Shown one piece after another: positions 17,608-27,600 of a stretch of 64,000 nucleotides of DNA; the stretch's first letter is position 1; each line of letters opens with the position of its first letter. The notes under the pieces were generated by a model. It was not told the origin of the DNA. It saw only the letters and a list, made by a program, of their open reading frames with translations, and ran no database searches. Location of the stretch: positions 101,057 through 165,056 of the forward strand of contig NZ_CAJFCI010000016.1 in the NCBI RefSeq assembly GCF_904061905.1. The letters run 5' to 3'. A program made the translations under genes and the position numbers. The DNA comes from Zestomonas carbonaria. GTDB lineage: Bacteria; Pseudomonadota; Gammaproteobacteria; Pseudomonadales; Pseudomonadaceae.

Positions 17608-18609
17608 ATGACAGATACCCCTGAATTCATGCCAGCCACGCCGCGCACCATTCTGTTCGTCGCTTACCCACAGGTGGGCCTGCTGGACCTGACCGGCGCG
17701 CAGACAGTGTTCTGGGCCGCCACCAAGGCCATGCGCGAGCGCAACCTGCCGGGCTATGAACGCTTGACGGGCAGCCTCTCGGGCGGCTCCGTACAGACGG
17801 CGGAAGGCCTGACGGTGGAGACCCAGCCACTGGTCGGCTTCGCCATGGAGACCGTCGACACGCTGATCGTGCCGGGCTCACCGGAGATCGAGCAGGTGGT
17901 GGAAGAGTCGGGCGAACTGATCCGCTGGATCGCCGACAACTCCAGGCGGGTGCGACGCACCGCGTCGGTGTGCAGCGGCACGTTCCTGCTGGCCGAGGCC
18001 GGGCTGCTGGAGGGCAAGCGCGCAGCGACCCATTGGGCCATGTGCAACCGGCTGGGTGCGCGCTTCCCCTCCATCGAAGTGGATAACGATTCGATCTTCG
18101 TCCAGCAGGACAACGTCTGGACCTCCGCCGGCGTCAGCGCGGGGATCGACCTGGCCCTTGCGCTGGTGGAAGCCGACTGCGGCCGCGAGGTGGCGATGCA
18201 GGTGGCACGGGAACTGGTGGTGTTCCTCAAGCGCTCGGGCGGACAGGCGCAGTTCAGCGAACTGTTGCAGGCCCAGAGCAGGGATGCGGCGGTCTTCGAC
18301 GATCTGCACCGCTGGCTCGCCGACAACCTCGGCCGCCCGAACCTCGGGGTGGAAGCCCTGGCCGAGCAGTGCCACATGAGTCCACGGAATTTCTCCCGAC
18401 TGTACAAGCAGAAGACCGGCCGCTCACCGGCCAAGGCGGTGGAGATCTTCCGCCTGGAGGCGGCGCGCCGGCTACTGGAAGACTCGGAACGCAATATCAC
18501 CCAGATCGCCCAGGAGTGCGGCTTCGGCGACGAAGAGCGGATGCGCGCGACCTTCCAGCGCCATCTGGCGATCTCGCCCCGGGATTACCGCAAGCGCTTC
18601 TCGCGGTAG
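17608..18609 (+). CDS. GlxA-family AraC-type transcriptional regulator
   Basis: A 333-aa two-domain regulator. The N-terminal DJ-1/PfpI domain shows ILFVAYPQVGLLDLTGAQTV and the elbow VCSGTFLLAEAGLLEGK, retaining a cysteine. The C-terminal AraC domain has VEALAEQCHMSPRNFSRLYK and ITQIAQECGFGDEERMRATF. GlxA-like activators sense small nitrogenous or carbonyl ligands. Only 67 bp separate it from the divergent NDH-2-like gene, its likely target. Confidence 0.88.
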   Translation: MTDTPEFMPATPRTILFVAYPQVGLLDLTGAQTVFWAATKAMRERNLPGYERLTGSLSGGSVQTAEGLTVETQPLVGFAMETVDTLIVPGSPEIEQVVEESGELIRWIADNSRRVRRTASVCSGTFLLAEAGLLEGKRAATHWAMCNRLGARFPSIEVDNDSIFVQQDNVWTSAGVSAGIDLALALVEADCGREVAMQVARELVVFLKRSGGQAQFSELLQAQSRDAAVFDDLHRWLADNLGRPNLGVEALAEQCHMSPRNFSRLYKQKTGRSPAKAVEIFRLEAARRLLEDSERNITQIAQECGFGDEERMRATFQRHLAISPRDYRKRFSR

Positions 18610-18825
18610 CGTCGGAGGAAGTGTTTCGGGGAAGAGTTCATTCTTCTCTCCGGCATCCGCCGCGGGTCGATTACGTCCTGCCCAATCACGTCCGTAGAGC
18701 AGATAAACCAGCATCATAGTACCGAAACCATGCTCTATTGCCGCAACAACCGGCATCATATTGCTGGAAACGAACAGGTAGGCCACAATATCCGGCACCA
18801 TAATTCCGACTAGCTTGCGCACACC

Positions 18826-20142
18826 ATGCCAGGACATCTCACGATCCAGACTTATGTTGAAGGCCAATGGCACGATGCAATGGTGCTTTCTGTGTCGAAT
18901 CTACAGAAGGTCGAGGAGTCGCAGTGCAGCGTGTCTTACGAGCAGAAGTACCTGGTCGACTTCCTCGACAAGCTGGAGACGCTGTTCGAGCCGGCCATCA
19001 GCGTGAACCTTCCGTTGAACTGGAACCATGTCGATAGCCAAGGGTATCCCCCATTCGTCTACGACATCATTCCGGCTGGCGCCGCCCGGAAGTCGCTGCA
19101 GAACCGGTTCGGCGGCGAAAAGCCCGATGGGATGGACATGGACTTTTTCCTTCTGGGCCGCTGCACGCCCTCTCCCATCGGGCACTTACGCGTGAAGGAG
19201 TCTTTCGAGCATATCGATCAGACGCGTATGGAGGCCTTCCCTCGCCAGGAGGTTGTAGACAGAACGAACGACTTCCTCGAGTACGCTTATGAATCTGGCG
19301 CTGCGCTGGGCGGAGCGACGGGCGCTCAGGGAGAGGCTCCGAAGCTGATCATGGTCGAGGGGGAGGATGGGGCTCTTTATGCCGACGCCATGCTTCCTGA
19401 CGAGCTTGCGCGCCGCCATTGGCTGGTGAAGTTCGCTCGCAACCAGGTTACCGAGCGCGACAAAAATATCCTGCGGGCCGAGTACCACTACTACAAAGCG
19501 ATCTCTCAGCTCGGCTTGAACACTATATCCACGGATGGACTTGTGCTTGAAGAAGCCGATAAGCCGAGCCTGTGGATGCCACGCTTTGACCGGCGAGTCG
19601 ACGACGGCGTGGTGGAAAGGATCCCGGTCGAGTCGACCTATTCGGTGTGTGGGAATACCCAACCTGGTTCGAAGATGAATCATGAGGACGTGCTCGGCCG
19701 CCTGATCTACCTGTGGCGTACGAATGGGCAGGACGGAGAGCTCGAGGAACTGGTTTTCGAGTACCTGCGGCGCGACCTGCTTAACCGTATCCTCGGGAAC
19801 TCCGACAACCATGGGCGCAACATGGCCATTTTCCGGTATCGGGGCAGATTCGAGCTGGCGCCGATCTACGACCTCGCTCCGATGGTGCTCGATCCGCAAG
19901 GGGTCACTCGAGCAACCAAGTGGGCGTCCGAGCATATGGGAAGTCCGGACTGGCGAACGATCTGCGGGGCCTTCCAGGACCTGGTCAGCCCTGACGTGCT
20001 CTTCGAGCGTCTGCTCGGGGCAGCAGAGACGTTCCGGGCCTTGCCGGATCTGCTGGTCGATCTTCCAGAGGAAGTGAGGCGCGCCCAGTCCATCCCACTG
20101 AACAATCTGGACAGGCGCTTGGTTGAATGGAGGCTTCGATGA
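18826..20142 (+). CDS. hipA: HipA-family serine/threonine kinase toxin
   Basis: A 438-aa protein with the HipA layout: an N-terminal beta-rich subdomain (residues about 1-120, with SVNLPLNWNHVDSQGYPPFV), a central ATP-binding region (HWLVKFARNQVTERDKNILR) and the C-terminal kinase core. The core has NRILGNSDNHGRNMAIF, the catalytic Asp/Asn loop, followed by ELAPIYDLAPMVLD. HipA kinases phosphorylate aminoacyl-tRNA synthetases and arrest growth. The stop overlaps the start of the HTH gene by 4 bp. Codon composition looks less GC-rich than the neighbours, hinting at transfer. Confidence 0.85.
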   Translation: MPGHLTIQTYVEGQWHDAMVLSVSNLQKVEESQCSVSYEQKYLVDFLDKLETLFEPAISVNLPLNWNHVDSQGYPPFVYDIIPAGAARKSLQNRFGGEKPDGMDMDFFLLGRCTPSPIGHLRVKESFEHIDQTRMEAFPRQEVVDRTNDFLEYAYESGAALGGATGAQGEAPKLIMVEGEDGALYADAMLPDELARRHWLVKFARNQVTERDKNILRAEYHYYKAISQLGLNTISTDGLVLEEADKPSLWMPRFDRRVDDGVVERIPVESTYSVCGNTQPGSKMNHEDVLGRLIYLWRTNGQDGELEELVFEYLRRDLLNRILGNSDNHGRNMAIFRYRGRFELAPIYDLAPMVLDPQGVTRATKWASEHMGSPDWRTICGAFQDLVSPDVLFERLLGAAETFRALPDLLVDLPEEVRRAQSIPLNNLDRRLVEWRLR

Positions 20143-20573
20143 AAGCGATCACCAACGAACAGCGCAAGAAGCTCATTGACGACATCTTGATGCAGCACGA
20201 GATGGGCAACGAAACCCTGGGAACCTCTATTCGCAGGCTACGGCTCGAGGTAACCGGATTCGACCAGGACACCTTCGCCGCCATGTGCAACATGTCGACC
20301 AAGAGCCTGTACCAGATCGAGAAGGACAAGGGTAATCCGACCATCAGCACCATCGAAGCCATCCTCAGGAAATTCGGGTTGCGCCTGGGACTGACCACGG
20401 CGGCCAGAACCACTTACACGCCGCCGCTCGGGCAGCACAAACCTGTCTCCAAAACGCCTGCTCGCGGCACCAACCCTCAACGGAAGTACGCGGGACAGCT
20501 CAGCAGAACCACTAATCTGCGGGCGTCTACAAAGGCCAGGATCAAGGGTGACGACAAGGGCCCGACCGAATAA
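20139..20573 (+). CDS. hipB: HipB-like XRE-family antitoxin
   Basis: A 144-aa protein with an XRE helix-turn-helix in the first half (FDQDTFAAMCNMSTKSLYQI, then NPTISTIEAILRKFG) and a basic, low-complexity C-terminal tail rich in Lys, Arg, Thr and Pro. The ATG at 20139 has GGAGG upstream and overlaps the hipA stop as ATGA. Here the antitoxin gene follows the toxin, the reverse of E. coli hipBA. It is expected to neutralise HipA and repress the operon. Confidence 0.78.
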   Translation: MKAITNEQRKKLIDDILMQHEMGNETLGTSIRRLRLEVTGFDQDTFAAMCNMSTKSLYQIEKDKGNPTISTIEAILRKFGLRLGLTTAARTTYTPPLGQHKPVSKTPARGTNPQRKYAGQLSRTTNLRASTKARIKGDDKGPTE

Positions 20574-20685
20574 GTGATGCCCTGTCCCGGAACTGGCAGT
20601 CAAGAGCCACTGCCCCGCTAGCGCTTGCACGAACGGACATGCGGACAAAGGCTCATCCTGACGGGACGAGCCCTGAATATCGCCC

Positions 20686-20802
20686 TCAGTGATACCCATC
20701 CCCAACACGCACCTTGCCGCGGAACACGTAGTAGCTCCACACGGTGTAGGTCAGGATGATCGGCAGGATGAACAGCGTGCCGATCAGGGCGAACAACTGG
20801 CT
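20686..20802 (-). pseudogene. cydB: 3'-terminal remnant of cytochrome bd oxidase subunit II (cydB/cioB)
   Basis: Thirty-eight codons and a stop reading SQLFALIGTLFILPIILTYT then VWSYYVFRGKVRVGDGYH, the last transmembrane helix and tail of CydB/CioB. No start or upstream part is present. The remnant begins exactly where the FdhF/YdeP-like gene loses similarity, in a different reading frame, around CTGGCTGG at 20797-20804. This indicates a deletion that fused two genes. Confidence 0.8.
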
Positions 20803-22063
<1,261 letters not shown>

Positions 22064-22273
22064 GGGGGTTCTCCTTGTCGCAGCACGCAGGGGCGACCCG
22101 GTTCCAGGTCGTGCAGGTTTCCCGGCCGGCCCTCCTCCCGCGCCTTTCTCCGGGCCGAAGAAGCCCGTGGCGGCCGTTCGCGAGCGAAGTCGCGGACAAC
22201 CACCTGGGTCGGCGTCGTGTGGGGGCGTATTCGGGGAGTGTCGAATCGGCCGTGGAAACCTGGGTTCGTATTC

Positions 22274-22339
22274 AGGCTATGGCCGTTCGCCCAGGGCGTC
22301 CAATCGCAATTAATGACGACTTGATCGAAGTCATCTATC
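22274..22339 (-). promoter_or_regulatory. LysR-dependent promoter module for the FdhF/YdeP-like gene
   Basis: Read on the minus strand from 22339: GATAGA-N7-GATC (a T-N11-A dyad), a second T-N11-A box abutting CGATTGGACG (22306-22297), a -35 TTGGAC at 22303-22298, an 18-nt spacer and a -10 TAGCCT at 22279-22274. Every distance equals that of the four other copies in this window. Confidence 0.75.
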
Positions 22340-22396
22340 ACCCTGCGGACCAGCAACGGAAATGGCTTGGCCTGAGCCTCGATATCCGCAGGCCAC

Positions 22397-22462
22397 GATA
22401 GATACCATCGATCACCCGGTCGCAAATAGCGATTGGACGCGCTGCCCGCCGCCGCTTAGTTT
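22397..22462 (+). promoter_or_regulatory. LysR-dependent promoter module for moaA
   Basis: GATAGA at 22397, GATC at 22410-22413, CGATTGGACG at 22430-22439 (-35 TTGGAC 22433-22438), 18-nt spacer, -10 TAGTTT at 22457-22462. Same spacing as the other four modules; the -10 is the least conserved copy. Confidence 0.72.
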
Positions 22463-22516
22463 TTCTCCAGGCACGGTGCGCAAACGCACCTGCCCATCGG
22501 AAATGACGAGGCACTC

Positions 22517-23515
22517 ATGGCGGACAAGATCCTGGTGGACGGCTTCGACCGGAAGGTCGATTACCTGCGGATGTCGGTGACCGACCGTTGCGACTTCCGC
22601 TGCGTCTACTGCATGGCCGAAACGATGCAGTTCCTGCCCCGGCAGCGCATCCTCAGCCTGGACGAGCTCTATCTGCTGGCCGAGCGTTTCGTCGCCCTGG
22701 GCACCCGCAAGATCCGCCTGACCGGTGGCGAGCCGCTGGTGCGCAGCGGCATCGTCGACCTGTGCCGGCGCATCGCCGCCCTGCCCGGCCTGCGCGAGCT
22801 GTGCATGACCAGCAATGGCTCGCAGCTCGTCCGCCTGGCCGGCCCGCTGTTCGACGCCGGGCTGTCGCGGCTCAACATCAGCCTCGACAGCCTGGACCCA
22901 CAACGCTTTCGCCAACTGACCCGCACGGGCGACCTGGCCACCGTCATCGCCGGCATCGACGCGGCGCACGCCGCGGGCTTCCGCCACACCAAGCTCAACT
23001 GCGTGGTGCTCAAGGGACGCAACGATACCGAGGTCAACGACCTGGTGCGCTTCGCCATCGACCGCCAACTGGACATCTCCTTCATCGAGGAAATGCCCCT
23101 GGGCGCGATCAGCGAGCACCGCCGTGGCGAATCGTTCTGCTCCAGCGACGAGGTACGCGCACGCATCGCCGAGCGCTACACGCTGATGGAGTCGGCCGAG
23201 TCCACCCAGGGCCCCTCGCGCTACTGGCGACTGGCGGAAGCCCCGGACATCCGCCTGGGTTTCATCTCGCCCCACAGTCACAACTTCTGCGGCAGTTGCA
23301 ACCGCGTGCGCCTGACCATCGAAGGACGCCTGCTGCCGTGCCTGGGCAACGAGCACTCGGCGGACCTGAAAGCCGTGCTGCGCGCCCATCCGGGCGATCC
23401 CGAGCGGCTGGAAAAGGCCATCGTCGAAGCCATCCGGATCAAGCCCTGGAGCCATCACTTCCAGGTCAACGACGAGGTCCAGGTCGTGCGTTTCATGAAC
23501 ATGACCGGCGGCTGA
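22517..23515 (+). CDS. moaA: GTP 3',8-cyclase MoaA (molybdenum cofactor biosynthesis)
   Basis: A radical-SAM enzyme of 332 aa catalysing the first step of molybdopterin synthesis, GTP to 3',8-cyclo-GTP. The N-terminal cluster motif [11 protein letters not shown] supplies Cys25, Cys29 and Cys32, followed by [15 protein letters not shown]. The C-terminal second cluster is [20 protein letters not shown], and the protein ends in the essential Gly-Gly. AGG precedes the ATG by 6 nt. It is transcribed from the LysR-type module at 22397-22462 and is followed 30 bp later by a bestrophin gene, probably in the same transcript. Confidence 0.95.
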   Translation: MADKILVDGFDRKVDYLRMSVTDRCDFRCVYCMAETMQFLPRQRILSLDELYLLAERFVALGTRKIRLTGGEPLVRSGIVDLCRRIAALPGLRELCMTSNGSQLVRLAGPLFDAGLSRLNISLDSLDPQRFRQLTRTGDLATVIAGIDAAHAAGFRHTKLNCVVLKGRNDTEVNDLVRFAIDRQLDISFIEEMPLGAISEHRRGESFCSSDEVRARIAERYTLMESAESTQGPSRYWRLAEAPDIRLGFISPHSHNFCGSCNRVRLTIEGRLLPCLGNEHSADLKAVLRAHPGDPERLEKAIVEAIRIKPWSHHFQVNDEVQVVRFMNMTGG

Positions 23516-23545
23516 GCCCCCACCATCGACCCGACTGACACCCCC

Positions 23546-24445
23546 ATGATCGTTCGCCCGAAACCCAACCTGCTCAACCTGCTGATCTCCCTGAAGGGCT
23601 CGATCGCCCGGCGCATTGCCGTGCGCAGCCTGATGATCACCCTGCTGGCGTCCCTCATCGTGCTGGTGGGGACCCTGCATCCCGACTGGTTCGTCCGGGT
23701 CGAGGCCACTCCCTTCACCCTGCTCGGGCTGTCGCTGTCGATTTTCATGAGCTTTCGCAACAACGCCTGCTACGACCGCTGGTGGGAAGGCCGCAAGGCC
23801 TGGGGCCGGGTGATCTTCGAGATTCGCTCCTTCACCCGCCAGTGCGTGGCGATCGGCAACGACGCGGTGCGCGAAAAGCTGCTGCACGAGATATGCGGCT
23901 TCGCCCACGCGCTCAACGCGAGGTTGCGCGACGAGGACGAATTCGCCGCCGCGAACCAGTGGGTGTCCGGCCTGCCCGGCGGCGCGGGCCACAATGCCAG
24001 CGACGCCATCCTGCAGCGGATCGGCCGGCAGTGCACGCAACTGGCCAGGCGCGGGGAAATCAGCGAATGGCGCGCCATCTCGCTGGAGGAACGCCTGAAC
24101 GGCCTCGCCGAGGCACAGGCCACCTGCGAGCGGATCAAGTCAACGCCGCTGCCCTTCCCCTACACCCTGCTGCTGCACCGCACCATCTACATCTTCTGCA
24201 TCCTGCTGCCGTTCGCCATGGCCGTGCCGCTCGGCTGGGTGGCACCGATCTTCACCACCGTCGTCAGCTACACCTTCTTCGGCCTGGACGCCATCGGCGA
24301 CGAGCTGGAGAACCCGTTCGGACGCGACGAGAACGACCTGCCGACCGACGCCATCGTGCGCACCATCGAACGGGAAATCCTCTCCACGCTCGGCCACGAG
24401 GAACTGCCACCGGTTCTGGAACCCGTGGACTTCGTGTTGAGCTGA
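23546..24445 (+). CDS. bestrophin-family anion channel protein
   Basis: A 299-aa membrane protein of the bestrophin/UPF0187 family. It has KGSIARRIAVRSLMITLLAS, two N-terminal hydrophobic helices, SLSIFMSFRNNACYDRWWEG and RKAWGRVIFEIRSFTRQCVA, then a C-terminal helix pair (TIYIFCILLPFAMAVPLGWV) and GDELENPFGRDENDLPTDAI. Bacterial homologues form chloride-permeable or related pentameric channels in the inner membrane. Its place behind moaA and inside the Moco regulon suggests an ion or anion (possibly formate or oxyanion) role, which is speculative. Confidence 0.85.
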   Translation: MIVRPKPNLLNLLISLKGSIARRIAVRSLMITLLASLIVLVGTLHPDWFVRVEATPFTLLGLSLSIFMSFRNNACYDRWWEGRKAWGRVIFEIRSFTRQCVAIGNDAVREKLLHEICGFAHALNARLRDEDEFAAANQWVSGLPGGAGHNASDAILQRIGRQCTQLARRGEISEWRAISLEERLNGLAEAQATCERIKSTPLPFPYTLLLHRTIYIFCILLPFAMAVPLGWVAPIFTTVVSYTFFGLDAIGDELENPFGRDENDLPTDAIVRTIEREILSTLGHEELPPVLEPVDFVLS

Positions 24446-24502
24446 TGGGGGCGGCACAGAACCGTCTCGTGCGCGGGGAGGAATCCGTAGGGTTGGGAGA
24501 TT

Positions 24503-24572
24503 GGATTCCCGCGTTCGCAGGAATGACGGGGGTGGGCACTTTCCCCCGTCGTCCTCGCGAACGCGGGGACCC
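24503..24572. repeat. BIME-like inverted pair of REP elements
   Basis: A palindrome-bearing element GGATTCCCGCGTTCGCAGGA-ATGACGGG (24503-24530) is followed by a related element in opposite orientation with CCTCGCGAACGCGGGGACCC (24553-24572). The same family recurs at 25021-25102, 34928-34954 and 52776-52857. Confidence 0.7.
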
Positions 24573-24605
24573 AATAAACAGCCTGCTGGATACACCGTTC
24601 AGTCC

Positions 24606-24903
24606 CCTGGTGGGCTGAAGCCCACCCTACGCACGGGAGACTGCCGGAAACTCCGCCCCTCACCCCAGCCCTCTCCCGGAGGGAGAGGGAGTTCACGAGG
24701 CATGGTTCGGGCAACGTGGCATGACGCGACTCCGCTTAGTCCCCTCTCCCTCCACCTGGTGGGCTGAAGCCCACCCTACGCTCGGGAGACTGCCGGAAAC
24801 TCCGCCCCTCACCCCAGCCCTCTCCCGGAGGGAGAGGGAGTTCACGAGGCATGGTTCAGGCGACGTGGCATGACGCAACTCCGGTCAGTCCCCTCTCCCT
24901 CCG
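24606..24903. repeat. 149-bp tandem duplication with hairpins
   Basis: Two nearly identical units (24606-24754 and 24755-24903, a handful of mismatches). Each holds the palindrome GGTGGGCTGAAGCCCACC and an inverted repeat CCCTCTCCC-GGAGGGAGAGGG. It lies in the gap between the convergent bestrophin and moaB genes. The GGTGGGCT hairpin recurs near 33308 and the GAGAGGG element near 31000. No coding potential is convincing here. Confidence 0.7.
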
Positions 24904-25020
24904 GGAGAGGGTTAGGGTGAGGGGACGAGTCATGACCCCACCTCCGTGGCCCAAGCCATTCGTTCACCAGCAAGGCAGCCAAGAACCCTACCCTGATACC
25001 AATTTCGTGCGCAGGAGATT

Positions 25021-25102
25021 GGATTCCCGCGTTCGCGGGAATGACGAGGCTGGGCAGTTCCTCCGGACTCTCACCCGTCGTCCACGCGAACGCGGGGAAC
25101 CA
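25021..25102. repeat. BIME-like inverted pair of REP elements
   Basis: GGATTCCCGCGTTCGCGGGA at 25021-25040, then after about 36 bp the reverse-oriented CCACGCGAACGCGGGGAACC near 25082-25101. Same family and similar pair geometry as 24503-24572 and 52776-52857. Located just past the 3' end of moaB. Confidence 0.7.
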
Positions 25103-25111
25103 ATGAAACAG

Positions 25112-25651
25112 TCACCCACGCGACTCGCAGGCCGCCACAGGCTTGAGGTGGGCGACGAAGTTGCAAGGGCGGTGGCGGGCGTCCAGTTGTTCGACCAGGA
25201 TGCCTTCCCAGGCGGTGCGGCAGGCGCCGGTGGAGCCGGGCAGGCAGCACACCAGGGTGCCGTTGGCCAGCCCCGCCAGGGCGCGGGTCTGTACGGTGGA
25301 GGTGCCGATATCGAGGATGGAGAGCGCGCGGAACAGTTCGCCGAAGCCTTCGACCTTCTTGTCCAGCAGGCAGTCCACCGCCTCGGGGGTGCTGTCGCGT
25401 CCGGTGAAGCCGGTGCCGCCGGTCACCAGCACCACCTGCACGTCGTCGTCGGCGATCCAGGCAGCCACCTGGGCGCGAATCCGGTACAGGTCGTCCTTGA
25501 GCAGCACGCGCGCCACCAGGCGGTGGCCGACATCCACCGCGCGGGTAGCGAGCAATTCGCCGGAAGTATCGGTTTCCAGGGAACGGCTATCGCTGACGGT
25601 CAATACGGCAATATTCAGCGGAACGAATTCCGCGTTCGGCTTGATGCTCAT
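25112..25651 (-). CDS. moaB: molybdopterin adenylyltransferase-like protein MoaB
   Basis: A protein of 179 aa with the MogA/MoaB fold: NIAVLTVSDSRSLETDTSGE, DDVQVVLVTGGTGFTGRDST-PEAV (the conserved molybdopterin-binding TGGTG loop) and TLVCCLPGSTGACRTAWEGI. It activates molybdopterin by adenylation or assists that step. Its minus-strand promoter (25692-25757) belongs to the five-copy module. It is divergent from the LysR gene. Confidence 0.92.
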   Translation of the reverse strand: MSIKPNAEFVPLNIAVLTVSDSRSLETDTSGELLATRAVDVGHRLVARVLLKDDLYRIRAQVAAWIADDDVQVVLVTGGTGFTGRDSTPEAVDCLLDKKVEGFGELFRALSILDIGTSTVQTRALAGLANGTLVCCLPGSTGACRTAWEGILVEQLDARHRPCNFVAHLKPVAACESRG

Positions 25652-25691
25652 GGAAACTCCAGGCGCGGGTGGATTGAATAAACAAACACCG

Positions 25692-25757
25692 AGCCTAGGG
25701 CGAGCACTTTTCCCTGTCTAATAGTTACCGCCGACCAATCGATCGGCAACTTCTATC
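25692..25757 (-). promoter_or_regulatory. LysR-dependent promoter module for moaB
   Basis: Read on the minus strand from 25757: GATAGA-N7-GATC, second T-N11-A box, CTATTAGACA at 25724-25715 (-35 TTAGAC), 18-nt spacer, -10 TAGGCT at 25697-25692. The -35 and -10 each differ by one base from the consensus, but all distances are identical to the other copies. Confidence 0.7.
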
Positions 25758-25805
25758 GGTAATCAGCTCCAACTCTAGTTGCGGCCCAAGTTATCAAGAA
25801 GACAC

Positions 25806-25871
25806 GATAGAGCCCCCTTATCAGCTATTCGGAACGGGTGATTGGACGCGAACATTCCCGTGCAATAGCCT
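25806..25871 (+). promoter_or_regulatory. LysR-dependent promoter module for the LysR gene
   Basis: GATAGA at 25806, TATC at 25819-25822, TGATTGGACG at 25839-25848 (-35 TTGGAC 25842-25847), 18-nt spacer, -10 TAGCCT at 25866-25871. Implies that the regulator controls itself. Confidence 0.75.
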
Positions 25872-25949
25872 TTCCTGAACGACAACTCGTAATGGATGGA
25901 CGGCCGCCACGGCCATGTCCCTCAGCCCCTCCCTCCGCAAGGTGGCGCC

Positions 25950-26855
25950 ATGGACATCAAGCAGCTCAAGTTTCTCATCGCCCTCGACCAGACCCGCCAC
26001 TTCGGCCAGGCCGCCGCGCTCTGCCACATCACCCAGCCCACGCTGTCGATGCGCCTGCGCAACCTGGAGGACGAGCTGAACCTCGTCCTGGTCAAGCGGG
26101 GCCAGCGCTTCGAAGGCTTCACCGAGGCCGGGGAGCGTATCCTCGCCTGGGCCCGCACCCTGCTGGCCGCCCACGATGGGTTGCAGGCGGAAGCCGCCAG
26201 TTGCCGGGGCCAACTGGTGGGCTGCCTGCGGCTGGGCATGGTGCCGCTGGCCAGCTTCAACCCCACGCACCTGCTCCAGCCGCTGGCCCAGCGCTATCCG
26301 GAGCTGCGCTTCCAGCTCTCGTCGCTGAGCTCGGAACAGATCATCGATCGCCTCGGGCGCAACCAACTGGACCTGGGGCTGTGCTACCTGGACCAGGTCA
26401 ACAGCAGCTACTTCGAGGTGATCGAACTGGCCTCGACGCGCATGGGCCTGCTCCACGACACGCGCTTCTTCACCTTCGAGGCGGAAGAACTGAAGTGGGA
26501 CGCCCTCGGCGGATTGCCGCTGGGGCTGCTGACCACCGGCATGCACTTCCGCCAGTCCATCGACCTGAGCTTCCGCAGCCGGGGCCTGGACCCGCAGCCC
26601 CTGCTGGAGAGCGATTCCACCTTCCAGCTCGTCCAGGCGGTCAGCGCCGGCATCTGCTGCGCCATCATGCCCCTGGGCAACGGCCTGGAAGGCCTCAGCG
26701 AGCACCTTCGCGTGGTGCCCATCGCCGAGTCCGTCGTCCATGCGTCCCTCGGTCTGGTCCTGCGCCGCACCGAACCGCGCTCGGCGCTGGCCGAGAAATG
26801 TTTTACCGAGGCCAGGGCAATATTCGGAGAATCCTCATCCGACGATAACGACTGA
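25950..26855 (+). CDS. LysR-family activator of the Moco/oxidoreductase block
   Basis: A 301-aa LTTR of the OxyR-like subgroup. The HTH is MDIKQLKFLIALDQTRHFG with AAALCHITQPTLSMRLRNLE; the effector domain (VGCLRLGMVPLASFNPTHLL) ends with ARAIFGESSSDDND. The ATG at 25950 begins the conserved MDIKQLKF; an in-frame ATG 18 codons upstream adds unrelated residues. It lies between moaB (divergent) and moaC (same strand). The five copies of a two-box LTTR promoter around it, including its own, make it the obvious candidate regulator. The effector is unknown; formate, molybdate status or a redox signal are possibilities. Confidence 0.87.
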   Translation: MDIKQLKFLIALDQTRHFGQAAALCHITQPTLSMRLRNLEDELNLVLVKRGQRFEGFTEAGERILAWARTLLAAHDGLQAEAASCRGQLVGCLRLGMVPLASFNPTHLLQPLAQRYPELRFQLSSLSSEQIIDRLGRNQLDLGLCYLDQVNSSYFEVIELASTRMGLLHDTRFFTFEAEELKWDALGGLPLGLLTTGMHFRQSIDLSFRSRGLDPQPLLESDSTFQLVQAVSAGICCAIMPLGNGLEGLSEHLRVVPIAESVVHASLGLVLRRTEPRSALAEKCFTEARAIFGESSSDDND

Positions 26856-26910
26856 ACTTCGAAGATCGCCCGCCAACTGTTCGCAAGCAACAAGTTCCGG
26901 CGCAACTCAT

Positions 26911-26976
26911 GATAGAGAGACCCGATCGGTAAATCGGAACAAGCGATTGGACGAAAAATATACTGACCCGTAGCCT
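26911..26976 (+). promoter_or_regulatory. LysR-dependent promoter module for moaC
   Basis: GATAGA at 26911, GATC at 26924-26927, CGATTGGACG at 26944-26953 (-35 TTGGAC 26947-26952), 18-nt spacer, -10 TAGCCT at 26971-26976. Here the second box is the longer dyad ATCG-N7-CGAT. Confidence 0.75.
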
Positions 26977-27009
26977 GAAGTCGTATTCGCAACTTCCTGG
27001 CAATTATCC

Positions 27010-27600
<591 letters not shown>

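Noticed and set aside
18472..18873. Minus-strand frame of 133 codons between the GlxA-like regulator and hipA
   Set aside because: Overlaps the C-terminus of the regulator and has no recognisable domain.
24446..25111. Possible CRISPR array in the repeat-rich gap
   Set aside because: Repeats are palindromic REP-like pairs and one tandem duplication, without regular repeat-spacer units or cas genes.
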